64,000 bases of DNA from Branchiostoma floridae (GCF_000003815.2 NC_049990.1:673395-737394); one strand, 5' to 3'; shown: positions 48,926-60,352, counted from the stretch's first letter. Notes: generated by a model not told the origin, from the sequence alone. Numbers and translations are program-made.

Positions 48926-51740
48926 GACGAGAAGTCCCGTGTTTAAAGAGAGCCAGACATAGAGCACGTCACAAAAACCTCCTCACTAATCGAAAATAGA
49001 AGACAAGAATACCACTGCACGAAAGCACTGTATGTGGCCACGTACACCAATGTATTTTCATCGCTCTATGATATATTTCTAAAAACTTTTAATTGGAAAT
49101 CTAAGAGGAAAGAGACAGCTTGGAAGACAACCTGTAAGTTTTCTTTTACACATTGTGTACCAGTTAATCTCACCTTAGCTGACGTTTCTATGCCTGTTAG
49201 ACATCTTCCTCTGAGCCAATACCTGGAGGTCTGCTTCTCGCTACCCCAAAAGAAGCAGAACTTCAGTCATAAGCTCTGAGGAAGTTGTATAACATAGGCT
49301 TTGGTTAGATTAACTGGCTGTGTACACTCCTATATCCTATTAGAAAGTAGTCTGTTAGTTGGTTGGTTGGTTGTTGGTTGGTTGGATTCAAAGAGTTCTA
49401 ATTCGTTGTTGTGGGACACCAGGAGAATGCTGGATGACACTATGTGCTTCTTATGTGGTAGTATGTTTTTGAGATACCCTTTAGCCTCTAAAGGAGCTGA
49501 TATTCTAGGGTTCAGAAAGTAAAAGGAACCCATTGGCTTAATTCAGATCCTGCAATGTTAGTAATACACTGCCTAGAGATTAACGACGTATGGTTGTCAA
49601 ACATCTATACAGAGACCAAACAGGGATTCAAATAAGCCTGGCATAGTATTAAAACTCCAATGGAATGTAAAAAAAAAGCCTGTACATTTTTTAGGCTGGA
49701 GTCATTGGAGTAACTGTTACCTTGTCTATCTTATTACCTGGATGTTTTACCTTCATCGGTGTATTAGAAAGTAGTCCGTGGTTTGTGGAGACTTCAGTTT
49801 AGAACTACTGGTTGTAGGCATGTTGGATGCTTGTCGGACTCTATGTGATACTTTGAAACTGCTTAAAGAAAAATAGATTTGCATTCACACCCTACAAAGG
49901 TAATATGTTAAGCTCGGCGAAATTTCAACATTGCCTTGCCTACTTGGTGAATTTGTTTGAGGGCTTACAATTATGGGACGATAACTACGGCTAAAAGTTT
50001 AGCGTACGACCCTCTCTGTGTAGCTGTCGCTAATCATCACCAAGGGAGTTTTGTCATTCTGTGTAAGGTACGGACAATTTAAGTATGAAGATCTAAAAGT
50101 ACTACAGAAGCTGTAGGAGTTGTAAGTTACCGATCAGCTTTATCTTAATGGTCGCTATCACCGCTGGATCTTTCTGATTGGATGTGAGCTTTACACCTGA
50201 GTAATGCCGACAGAATTTTGTTCTTATTTTCTTTGTGATATTGTAAAGATAGTGGTCATAACTATTTCTTGTATTGTTCATTTTAATTGTATGACTTTTT
50301 TGTACAGTTGAATTTTGATTTCATATATGAGAAACCAAAAGCAATTTTGTTGTAGTGGCCGGCTTTGAATGTGTTAATAGAATTGACGTTACAAAATATG
50401 TTTGCAAGATCCCACTATCGCGCGACTTTCTTTAATGACAAAAAATGTAATCTATTAAGCATATTATTTAATTGCATGTTAATTGCATGCAATTCTATAG
50501 AATGATGTAATGGTATGTGATCTAATAGTATGATGACAGCATTTTGTTACCACGATAGTTTTAGTCCAAGACAACTTCACCAACCTGTAAATTTGTTTTC
50601 TTTGGGCCATGCTGACTCGATTGTTTGGATAGCATCGATCCTCTGGGAAACCCAAAACTGAGGCTGAAGAGAAAGCACAAAAATTACCTGAATTCTGAAA
50701 TCTAAGTAATCAGGAAGGTTAAACGAATGACTGAACAGAGCATGGTATACCGTACAAAAAAACTTCTTTTTTGGTCTTTCGCATCTTCTTTGACTTTGGA
50801 AATGACTTTGAAATTCTCTGACATTAGCATCCGTTTTCAAATATATTTTTGTTTGCAATTTACTGTTGGTATATATACATGTGCCCATCTTGCAGCTGTT
50901 TCTGTTGAAATGGATCAAATCTTGTGGTGTTTATGTCATGAATATCCATATAATCCGATCAACATGGTTTTTTGAAGAACGGTAATTAAAGCGATAATGT
51001 CATAAGACAATTGAAGAGACACACACAACCCGAAGACAAATACAAAGATGAAGTAAATGTCATTATAGTAAGGGTTATACCAGAAAGGTGAAACTCGTTA
51101 TCAAGTGCTTAATCATAACTGACAGTAAAAGGACGTTTTTATTAGTTTTAGAAAAACTACATGTTCTAAAATAACCTCTGTGTAATGAGCTTAGAAAAAT
51201 AAAATGCAAGAAAAAGTACAGATTCGACAGTTTGTCTTTAAGTCATTTTATGAGGTTGCAAGTGGAAAAAACATAATTGTCCTGACATCCTTCACAACGC
51301 ATCCTGTCAACCCTTATTCTCACAAGCAAACTACCGAACACTAAAATTTGAAAGCATAAAAACTGTAAAAACAAGTGTGACGGGGAAGGGGGGCATATAT
51401 GCTATCTGAGACGTCCCTGCAGTCACGTGTCGCTGACACCATGTGGTGAAAATGCTGAACAATAGACAATTTGTATGCCCCTAGTTTTAAGTGTAAGTCG
51501 TGTAAAGTCTTATTGTTTAGTCATATAAGGTAGTAGTCATATAAAACACCTTTCCTTACATTGAAACTTATTCTTGTGCAATACGCTTTGACCTGACTTG
51601 TATTTTGAAACATTCACCATGTTAAAATTAATTCCCATCATCATTATTCTTGTTAATATAATTTGAATAGCCAGCTTCAGACAATCAGCCCCGCCCTGTA
51701 GGTAAGACTAACCCGGGTCGTTTACCACACGCCATTACGA
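48926..51740. other. LRR4 3' UTR, fold-back element copy 3 and block A copy 4
   Basis: The fold-back element lies at about 49137-49326 with a damaged right end. The rest is homologous to block A elsewhere, with internal deletions (for example near 49700) and no 15-bp or hAT-like expansion. No gene supported. Confidence 0.65.
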
Positions 51741-52618
51741 AACAAGCTACTGAAAGATGCAGCCTGCATGTACACTACAACAGCCTAAACAAGTGCTTTT
51801 AAAAAAGCTGACATTTTGCCAAGGTTTGCGTGCGTGAAAGTTTTTTTCTAGTTATTAGAATGTGCTGAAGGTAGTCGCTAACACGTCGAAACTGCTTAAC
51901 CTCTTGCCATCATACAAAGCTCCCTTGGGACAAAATGCAACACTCCCTTGAGATATGGCGGTGCCCAAGGACGCTAACGAAACCAGTACAGGTTTTTCTA
52001 TTGCAAACCTGTAACAATATAATCAGCTAGCTACCATCCTACATGTACACAACAAAAGCCTGAGCCATTCTACACGAGTTCCAGACCAGAATGTGTCTGA
52101 GTGGTTTGAAAGGTATGCTTCTGCCGGTGGATAAACTTTGAAGGTAAATTTGTCACTTTGATATAACTTAACCAGGATTGAGATCTTAAAGCAGGTGTTG
52201 GTGGAATAAAACTCCTCTGCCGGCTAAACTCTTTCCCCAGGTTATGATACTATCTTATGCCACCGCAAGATCTGCTTGGAGATTAGTCTGCTGCCTTAAT
52301 TAATCTTCTTTGTTGCCTGTTTGGTCCCTTTTTCAAATTCCAACGTTAGAATTAAAATTTTCATGATGAAGTTTCAAAGTTCAAATGAAAAAGTATCATT
52401 TCTTGAGCATAAGATAATATATACAGGTTCAGAATATCTCCTGCAAACTAGTTGGTGTCTTTGAAAGTACTGATAGAAACTAAGCTACAAACGTAGAGTG
52501 GGTGCTATTGTGCGCACTGACCCTGAACTTCCAGCAGAACGAGGAAGCGGATTGAGAACCCTTGTCGTTACCTCTGGGGTCTGTTTTCAACGCCGAAGAT
52601 ACAAGTGGAGGTACAATT
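51741..52618. other. RTK5 upstream region
   Basis: Begins with a single degenerate 51-bp-like unit (ACGAAACAAGCTACTGAAAG). There is unrelated sequence to about 52030, another array-flank block (GGTATGCTTCTGCCGGTGGA), then a diverged promoter. The 220-bp element of RTK1-4 is absent. Only the last 130 bp resemble the other RTK 5' regions. Confidence 0.55.
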
Positions 52619-55444
52619 ATGGCAGGAAATGTGCAGGGATTACTTGTTGCATGTTTCTGGGTTGTTTCTGTCAACCTTCTTTCTTCTGCTCGGGCCCAGG
52701 AGTTCAGCGTTTCCGTACCAGAAAACGTCGCTGTTAGGGAGACCATTTTCAGCCTACCAGGGACCCGTGCTGGAGAAAAAGCGGAACTTCCGTGTACCAA
52801 ACTGGAGGGAGATCCGTACGGCCGCTTTAATGTGACGAAGAACTGCACTATTGTGGTCGCCAATCCCCTGGACTGGTCAGTACAGTCGGCATATCTGCTG
52901 ACAATCCGCAGTGGAGTCCACAACACAAGCGTTAAGGTAGAGTTGAGTTACGTTGAGGGCTATCCTCCTGTTTATAACGAGACGTGTGAAACTCCGGTCA
53001 ACCCTAACGGACAGACGGGAGATTTACTATACAGTTTAACTACATCAGGAGAATTTGTGACGACGACCGGAGATGTTTTCTTTAGCAAAGGAATACGTAT
53101 TACAAAAGTCCCCCACGATACTGACTGGAAAAAGGATTCTTGGATGTTTTACACCGACAATAGTGACTGCAACATTCGCATAGCGGTTAAGACTGATCAT
53201 ATTTATGATTTAACAGTCTTACAAGACATATGGGACAACGACATTAAACAGGTGACATGCACTGCGGGTTACAAATCATCAAAAATAGTGATGGACCTGT
53301 TTAGTCTTAAATGGGGTGAAAACACTAGTATTGAGCATTTAAGAAAGTATGTTCCTGAACACGTCATAAAAGCAAGATATCTCAACTTCATTGTTGTCAT
53401 TTCCTGGACGGTTCCTACAACAGAAGCAATGCTATACAACTGTGAAATCCCACAATTTCGCACCCCGGTCGGATCAACAGTGCATGACATCATAAGATCA
53501 TTTGCGAGTATTGAATATCTGGACATGCGAATAAACCCAGTGGGCTGCCCAGTTGGAAAATACGGCTTCCTCTGCCACAAAACCTGCATCTGTAAGAACG
53601 GCGCCCGCTGCCACGGGTTTAACGGTGCCTGCAAATGTCCGCCCGGCTGGAAAGGTGTGGCCTGTGACATTCCCAAACAGGACGTCTCCATCACGACGAC
53701 ACCTAGCGACCTTCGCGATATCTACATTTCCGCAAATATCATATTTCATTGCAAGGCACACCATGTCGACGTTAGGTCCATGTCGGTTACATTTCCAAAT
53801 GCGACAAAGAACGTTCACTTCGATGTGAACGAGATTTACTTTGTGGTTCCGAACATACAACCAACCAACAGCGGACGCTACACCTGCCAGGTCCGAGACA
53901 CCCGGGGAAACACACTCAACACCACGTTTGTGCTCAATGTTACCAGCTGTGCTCCAGACACAAAAGGTGCCCGGTGTGATGAAGTGTGTGGTTGCCTACA
54001 AGGTGCCAGCTGTGACCGCTGGGCTGGTTGTGTCTGTCCGCCGGGATGGACAGGAACCAGGTGTCAGAGAAAATGTCCCCATGGCACGTACGGTCAAGAC
54101 TGTGCGAGGAAATGTACCTGTCAAAATTGGGCGACCTGTGACCCTAGCGACGGTAAGTGTGACTGCATCGACGGGTGGTATGGAAAGGATTGTAGCAAAC
54201 CGTGTCCAAACGGTCGGTTCGGTTTGCTTTGTCAGCAGTTTTGTGCCTGTAAGAACAGTGCTGTGTGTAGTAACGTGGACGGCAGCTGCGCATGTGTGAC
54301 GCCATGGACAGGACCGGACTGTGACCAATTGCAGACAAGCACAAATGAACCGCTGCTCGGAAGTTTAGTTCCACTGTGGTCCTTAGTCTTACTTGTTGCC
54401 ATAGTGATGGCCATACTCTACAGAGCAGGCATTCTGGCTTGCTCCGCACCTGACACAAGTGAGGAAGACAAGATACTTTTCGAGCTGAGGAGAATGGAGC
54501 AGGATCTAGCACAGAGCCTACAGCCGGGCTGGCTGGGACGTTGGGAAAAGAATATCAAACATCTTACTCCTGGTCCACTGATAGGTTTAGGAATGTTTGG
54601 ACTAGTCAGAAAAGGAAAACTGCGCACACCTGAGGGAGAGCTCGCCGTTGCCGCCAAGACAGCTCGCGTCGAGGACTCACAGTCCTACCGAGACTTCTAC
54701 AGAGAAGCAGCCATTTTGGTGGCTGTGCACCAAGAACGAGATGGCGATTGTCGTGAGTCCAACATTGTTCGCCTTGTGGGGCTCATCACCAAGTCTGCGG
54801 AGAAGTACATTCTTCTGGAATATGCCTCCAAAGGAGATCTCTTGAATGTTCTATACGGAATAAGAATCACTAATGAGGAAGGCCTACTTGGAAACCCTCT
54901 TCGTTACGCAATCCACATAGCTCGAGCTCTACAAGAGCTGGAACGCTTGAGAATCGCCCATCGTGACGTGGCCGCTCGCAACGTCCTCATCACTGCCGAT
55001 GACGTGGCCAAGTTGGCTGACTTTGGACTGGCCAGAGATGTCTACGCCGCTACTCAGTATGTCCGATGCAACCGTCCTGGCGTTGACGAACTCCTTCCGC
55101 TGAAGTGGATGGCGCTGGAGTCCATCGAGACCGGCGAGTACACCTGTCAGAGTGACGTCTGGTCCTTCGGCGTGCTGCTGTGGGAGATCGCCACGCTGGG
55201 GAAAGATCCGTGCTACGATGGCAGGATGCAGCTGAGCTTTCTTCAGATGGTGGGGATTCTGAGGCAAGGAATACGGTTGGAGAGGCCGCCGGGATGTCCA
55301 GAGGACCTGTACCGACTGATGAGGTCGTGTTGGCGCGACGTTCCAGATACCAGACCGACTCCGGAAGAGATAGAAGAGAGGCTGCTGCAACTGAGACGTG
55401 CACTGCTTCCACATGACGTCATAGAAATGGAGACTGTGGTGTAG
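52619..55444 (+). CDS. RTK5: cadherin-like/EGF/Ig/EGF receptor tyrosine kinase
   Basis: Single exon, 941 residues from ATG 52619 (an in-frame ATG at 52562 exists, but the MAGNVQ start is conserved). Signal peptide 1-27; cadherin-like stretch about 28-115 (VPENVAV, NPLDWSVQSAY); unassigned Cys-containing ectodomain to about 305; EGF-like about 308-350; Ig-like about 355-441; three EGF-like modules about 444-575; TM about 581-602; kinase about 649-930. Lys of VAAKT at about 680, HRDVAARN at about 781-788 and DFGLARD at about 801 are present. The glycine loop reads GLGMFGLV, so the usual Glu is Leu but all glycines remain. Ends ETVV. Full-length and probably active. Its promoter lacks the inverted-repeat element, and it is the most diverged copy. 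Confidence 0.92.
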   Translation: MAGNVQGLLVACFWVVSVNLLSSARAQEFSVSVPENVAVRETIFSLPGTRAGEKAELPCTKLEGDPYGRFNVTKNCTIVVANPLDWSVQSAYLLTIRSGVHNTSVKVELSYVEGYPPVYNETCETPVNPNGQTGDLLYSLTTSGEFVTTTGDVFFSKGIRITKVPHDTDWKKDSWMFYTDNSDCNIRIAVKTDHIYDLTVLQDIWDNDIKQVTCTAGYKSSKIVMDLFSLKWGENTSIEHLRKYVPEHVIKARYLNFIVVISWTVPTTEAMLYNCEIPQFRTPVGSTVHDIIRSFASIEYLDMRINPVGCPVGKYGFLCHKTCICKNGARCHGFNGACKCPPGWKGVACDIPKQDVSITTTPSDLRDIYISANIIFHCKAHHVDVRSMSVTFPNATKNVHFDVNEIYFVVPNIQPTNSGRYTCQVRDTRGNTLNTTFVLNVTSCAPDTKGARCDEVCGCLQGASCDRWAGCVCPPGWTGTRCQRKCPHGTYGQDCARKCTCQNWATCDPSDGKCDCIDGWYGKDCSKPCPNGRFGLLCQQFCACKNSAVCSNVDGSCACVTPWTGPDCDQLQTSTNEPLLGSLVPLWSLVLLVAIVMAILYRAGILACSAPDTSEEDKILFELRRMEQDLAQSLQPGWLGRWEKNIKHLTPGPLIGLGMFGLVRKGKLRTPEGELAVAAKTARVEDSQSYRDFYREAAILVAVHQERDGDCRESNIVRLVGLITKSAEKYILLEYASKGDLLNVLYGIRITNEEGLLGNPLRYAIHIARALQELERLRIAHRDVAARNVLITADDVAKLADFGLARDVYAATQYVRCNRPGVDELLPLKWMALESIETGEYTCQSDVWSFGVLLWEIATLGKDPCYDGRMQLSFLQMVGILRQGIRLERPPGCPEDLYRLMRSCWRDVPDTRPTPEEIEERLLQLRRALLPHDVIEMETVV

Positions 55445-55480
55445 TTATTCTCGCTCCGAGAGCTTGCAGCTTTATGAGAT
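55445..55480. other. start of RTK5 3' UTR
   Basis: Short RTK-like 3' flank. The flank resumes after the transposon and gap, near 56150 (GTAACCAGTGTTGTG), with AATAAA near 56615. Confidence 0.5.
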
Positions 55481-55741
55481 ACGAGGGGCGTTCAAGAAGT
55501 AATCCACCTGACCCATTTCCAGTTGTGTGATCTAGATGAAATTTTGCATATGTAATGATTCATATCTCTATGGGTTATGTTGCAAAAAACAGCTCTGAAC
55601 TAATTTTGGTTTTTGATTTAAAGGTGTTTGAACTGAGTCAGGTGTGAAATGGACCAGGTGTGAAATGGAACCAGTTGAGTGTCGCGCAGTGATCCGGTTT
55701 TTGTATTTGAAAGGACGCATACCAAATGAGACTTTTGATGA
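55481..55741 (+). mobile_element. mariner-like transposon, 5' part, in the RTK5 3' UTR
   Basis: A TA precedes an ACGAGGGGCGTTCAAGAAGT end typical of mariner-type elements. An ORF from ATG 55665 begins MEPVECRAVIRFLYLKGR, which resembles the N-terminal helix-turn-helix of mariner transposases. The rest is in the 312-N gap, and the 3' end was not found after 56053. Confidence 0.7.
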
Positions 55742-56053
55742 NNNNNNNNNNNNNNNNNNNNNNNNNNNNNNNNNNNNNNNNNNNNNNNNNNNNNNNNNNN
55801 NNNNNNNNNNNNNNNNNNNNNNNNNNNNNNNNNNNNNNNNNNNNNNNNNNNNNNNNNNNNNNNNNNNNNNNNNNNNNNNNNNNNNNNNNNNNNNNNNNNN
55901 NNNNNNNNNNNNNNNNNNNNNNNNNNNNNNNNNNNNNNNNNNNNNNNNNNNNNNNNNNNNNNNNNNNNNNNNNNNNNNNNNNNNNNNNNNNNNNNNNNNN
56001 NNNNNNNNNNNNNNNNNNNNNNNNNNNNNNNNNNNNNNNNNNNNNNNNNNNNN
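55742..56053. other. assembly gap (312 N)
   Basis: A gap of estimated, non-default length. It should contain the remaining transposase if the element is complete; 312 bp is too short for a full mariner ORF. Confidence 0.95.
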
Positions 56054-56775
56054 CTCGTAAAATAGATTACAGCATTGACGTTTGGGACAATCTTTGGGAG
56101 GACTGTAACATTTTGCACTGTCTTACTTACTAATAGTGAGCATAGCTCTTAAAAAAGTAACCAGTGTTGTGTAACTTGTGTTGATGCGCTGACTTATAAC
56201 TGAGAGCTGTACAGAATCTTGCTGAGTATGCATTTTAGCAATTACAACATTAACAGTTTTATTGTGGTAATGCGCCATAAAGTAAAGCTTTGTACATTTT
56301 ACAAACTCACTTAGTCAATACTTACCACATGGCGGATCGAATGTGGTGGGTACTAGTCATGCATTCGAAACACGATTTCCATGACAAACAATTTATATAA
56401 CTTAACGCCCCAATCTCATTTACTTCCGTATTGTATTGTGACGGTATATGAAGCTGGTTTGATATTCAGCCATCAACCTTAATTACATCAACTTACAAGA
56501 AAAAAAACACTGTAAAACCAAAAATTACCGAAACTCGTATACGATAACCTAATGATGGTATAATAGAATTATAAACTCTTGATTGTATATGCGTCCATAT
56601 CCGGATCCGGCTCTGAATAAAATGCTAGGAAAGTATTTTTTAATGTGGTATAGTGTCGGGATTATTTTTGTTGCCTTTTCAAAACTTGGAATCAAAATTA
56701 TTATGTCTTATTGGAGTCTTTGAACGGACTAATAGAAATAAAGTTACAAAAGTTAAAAGGTACCAACGGACCTTT
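56054..56775. other. RTK5 3' flank remainder and spacer
   Basis: Words from the RTK 3' flanks (GAGAGCTGTACAGAATCTT near 56201) identify this as the displaced RTK5 3' UTR region. AATAAA near 56615. No gene. Confidence 0.55.
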
Positions 56776-57187
56776 TGTTATTTTATCTATACAAGGGGGA
56801 TAGAAATTCAAGAGTTTTTTCAGCGTTTGATAATTCTGGAGAATTCGAATACAATACTTAATAAAGCCATTTTATTCCAGTAGATGCAGAATTCCCGTTT
56901 TCAGTTAAGTATTACCAGTAACCTCCTGTGAGCACCACTCAAAGTCGCCGATGACGTCATGGGGTTAAAGTTTAGCGGCCTTCATTGTAAGTTTTATCTC
57001 CTTGGTTTTATCTACTAAAAGGAGATTTAGTGTTTCTTTCGTTCTATAATTCGAATATGATGGTTGATAAAGCCGATCCTCTCAAAAATTTCAATTACCG
57101 TTTTCCCATTGTTACATTCTGTTGTGAGCATGATTCTTATTCGACACTGACGTCACGAGTTCAAAGTTCAACGGCCTTCACGGTAAT
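56776..57187 (+). promoter_or_regulatory. duplicated promoter module with CRE and DR1-like sites
   Basis: About 200 bp is present twice in diverged form (about 56776-56991 and 57004-57187; shared words include ATTCGAATA, GATAAAGCC / AATAAAGCC, TGTGAGCA and CGGCCTTCA). Each copy has a perfect TGACGTCA (56952-56959; 57148-57155). Three to four bases later comes a DR1-like repeat, AGTTCAAAGTTCA at 57158-57170 in the second copy and GGGTTAAAGTTTA in the first. AGTTCA belongs to the PuG(G/T)TCA half-site class used by RAR/RXR-type receptors. The second copy ends about 80 bp before the dehydrogenase ATG. Confidence 0.5.
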
Positions 57188-57248
57188 GCGAAACCGGTTC
57201 TTCACCGTCACGCCCTGCTGTCTGCCGCAGAGCAGCCACCCGATCTTT

Positions 57249-57262
57249 TTAAGACGTCTTAA
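57249..57262. promoter_or_regulatory. 14-bp perfect palindrome before the start codon
   Basis: TTAAGACGTCTTAA reads the same on both strands and ends 3 bp before the ATG at 57266. Function unknown. Confidence 0.35.
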
Positions 57263-57265
57263 GAC

Positions 57266-60200
57266 ATGGCTCCGACAGAGTTCCTTTCAGTCCTGCCCTA
57301 CGTAGCCGCCGCAGGTGAGTCACTTGAATCCTTAATCTGTCTTAAGGTCTGTTTCCTACCTGAAGTTGTGGTCAAAGGATCACCTAAGGTCGTGCTAACA
57401 AACCATGCATCTTGTGTGTGTGTTTATGTGGCATATTTAGCAGTCTAAGCGGTAAAGTGGACTGTAGGTATTGCAAACGTTCCAAGTTGTCAGTTCTAAT
57501 CTGTTGGATGTTTGTTACCTCGGGCATTTCCTTCGTCTCGTGCAACCAATCATCCGCTAATTATGTAGTTAATTACGCAAGACACTGACTACTACCGGCT
57601 AAGGTGATTCAAGGTCGCGGTGTCAACAAACTCAAGGTGACCTTGTAACGTCTGGTTCCTTGAACAGGGTGAGGCGTTGTTACACACACCTGTGTATTGT
57701 TGGTAATCTGATTTACTGGCAGGTGTCACCAACATTGTTGTGTTACTTAAAACGCCATGCTCACAGTAGTAGGGAACATTCGCATTTCTTTTTCAGTCAG
57801 ACGGTAACAAATACAAGCTTCTATGTCACACCAAGAGGCCATGTTTACGTGATTAGGTTGCTGTGCCCCCCTCCCCCTTACGGCTTCGTTTTCAGCTGCC
57901 TTGTAGTTAGCGATACTTCTGCTTGGTCACTTTGTCGGGTGTTAGATCTCAGCCAGGCCTGAAGCATGATGTTTACTTTGCTGGTTTGTGTTGGCGTCTT
58001 TCATAGAGAACTTTCAATATGTCGGAGCCTTGTTCGCACTTGCAGGTGGCAATACATGTGAAACCTGCCACAGTAATCGACATATGGGATGTGTGTTGGT
58101 ATGCAGACCGCCTAAAACACCGCCCAATAAACAACGTTGTTCTACTCTATTCAAGTTGAGCTTGGTTCTGTCCTACATGACAGGGATCGTTGTAGACGAA
58201 TCTATGTCACTCCCTAGATGATGAACCGAAACTGAACTGCTCCATGGCACATTTCCAGGTGTGGTTGTAATGAAGAGTATGTCCTGTTGTACAGGTGTGT
58301 TTGCCGGCCTGTACCTGCTGAGGAGGCACGTGAGAGGACAGGACTGCCGCAGCGACGCCCGGCTGGACGGCAAAACCGCCATCGTCACCGGCGCCAACTC
58401 CGGTATTGGCAGGGCTGCGGCGCAGGAGCTGGCCGCGAGAGGTGGGTATCAGTTTTACTTAACCCTGACCCTGTCCCTACCTCTGTCCCTGTCCCTAACT
58501 CTGACCCTGTGTGGTCCTGACACTAACCCAATCGGCATCGTCACCGGCGCCAACTCGTCATCGGCAGGGCTGCGGCACTGGAGACGGCGGCGAGAGGTGG
58601 GTATCAGCTAACCCTGGCCACTACCCTAACCCTAACCCTAACCCTAACCCTAATCATACCCCTATAGCTAACCCTAACCCTAACCCTATAGCTAACCCTA
58701 ACCCTAATCCTAACCGTAACCCTAACCCTAACCCTAACCCTAACCCTAACCCTATAGCTAACCCTAACCCTAACCCTAACCCTAACTCTAACACAAGCCC
58801 CAACCGTGGCACTAACACTGACCCTTACACTACCTCTGACGGGTTTACGGAAAACCCTGGGCCCACCTCTGACACCGAGCCAGACGTGGAAGACCGCGAC
58901 ACAGGACCTTTATGTGTGGGTTTCTATAAATTAGTGTTCGGCAAGTGCTAAATATGACTATGGACAGACGTTCTGGGGGCAAGCAGCACCAGCTATAGCT
59001 ACGGTACAACCTTGTCGGAGCACAGTTGCCAAGGATCTATGACAACTCCAGTCTGATCCACTTTCTCCTCTCCAGGTGCGCGAGTGATCCTGGCCTGCAG
59101 AGACATGACGAAAGCGGAAACAGCTGCGTCTGACATCCGTCAGGCCACCGGAAACGGAAATGTCGTAGCCGGAAAGCTGGACCTTTCGTCGCTCGCGTCC
59201 GTCAGAGAGTTCGCAGATCACGTGAACAGGGAGGAGGAGAGACTGGACATACTCATTAACAATGCAGGTGAGGGGTTTGTCCTATCCCAGATGCACTCTA
59301 TCCCAAAAGCAACTAAATCAGAGCATATCCTGCATATATGATGTTGTGAGTGATTAGTGGTATTCTCCAAGCGGAGGTTTCAGCTGAGGATTTCTTATGT
59401 CTTCCTGCCTTCCTGCTCTGTGGTGTCTCTGAAAACGTCTGGAGAACTGCAGTTTGTCGTGAACTATTTTGATTTATTGATTAATTGGTTAGTTAACCAA
59501 TTTATCCGTTCCAGGAGTGATGTGGTGCCCTAAGCAGTACACAGCTGACGGATTTGAGCTGCAGTTCGGAGTGAACCACCTCGGCCACTTCCTCCTCACA
59601 CACCTGCTGCTGGACCTGCTGACGTGCTCCGCGCCCAGCCGGGTCGTCACCGTGTCGGCCGTGGGGCACGCGCACGCAAACATCGACTTCGACAACCTGA
59701 ACGGGGAGAAGTCGTACAGCCCGTTCCAGGCCAACTTTCAGAGCAAGCTGGCAAACGCGCTGTTCTCCAGGGAGCTGGCCAGGAGGACAAGAGGTCAGTG
59801 GCAATGAAGGAACACATGAAAGAACAACTCAGCCAATTGTTGGTCTACTCTCCCTTTCTCTATCTGTCATCTCTCAATCTCTCTGTCTCTCTGTCTCTCT
59901 GTCTCTCTGTCTCTCTGTCTCTCTGTCTCTCTGTCACTGTCTCTGTCCGCAGTGCCTCTCTCTGTCTTTCTCTCTGTCTTTCTCTCTCTCTCTCTGTCTG
60001 TCTCTCTCTCTCTGCCTCTTTCCCGCTCTAGGCCAACTTCCAGAGCAAGCTTGACAACGCGTTGTTCACCTGCGAGCTGACCAGAAGGACAACAGGTCAG
60101 TGGCAATGAAGGAACACATAAAAGAATAACTCAGGCAATTGTCGGTCCACTCTGACTCTCCCTTTTTCTATCTGTCCTCTCATTGTCTCTGTGTATCTCT

Positions 60201-60280
60201 GTCTGCCTCTCTGACTGTCTCTCTGTCACTGTCTCCGTCACTGTCTCTGTCTCTGCCTGTCCGTAGTGTCTCTCTGTCTT

Positions 60281-60315
<35 letters not shown>

Positions 60316-60321
60316 GATGTT

Positions 60322-60352
<31 letters not shown>

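Noticed and set aside
58511-58951. 146-codon frame rich in Pro and Asn
   Set aside because: Translation of the telomere-like array in an intron.
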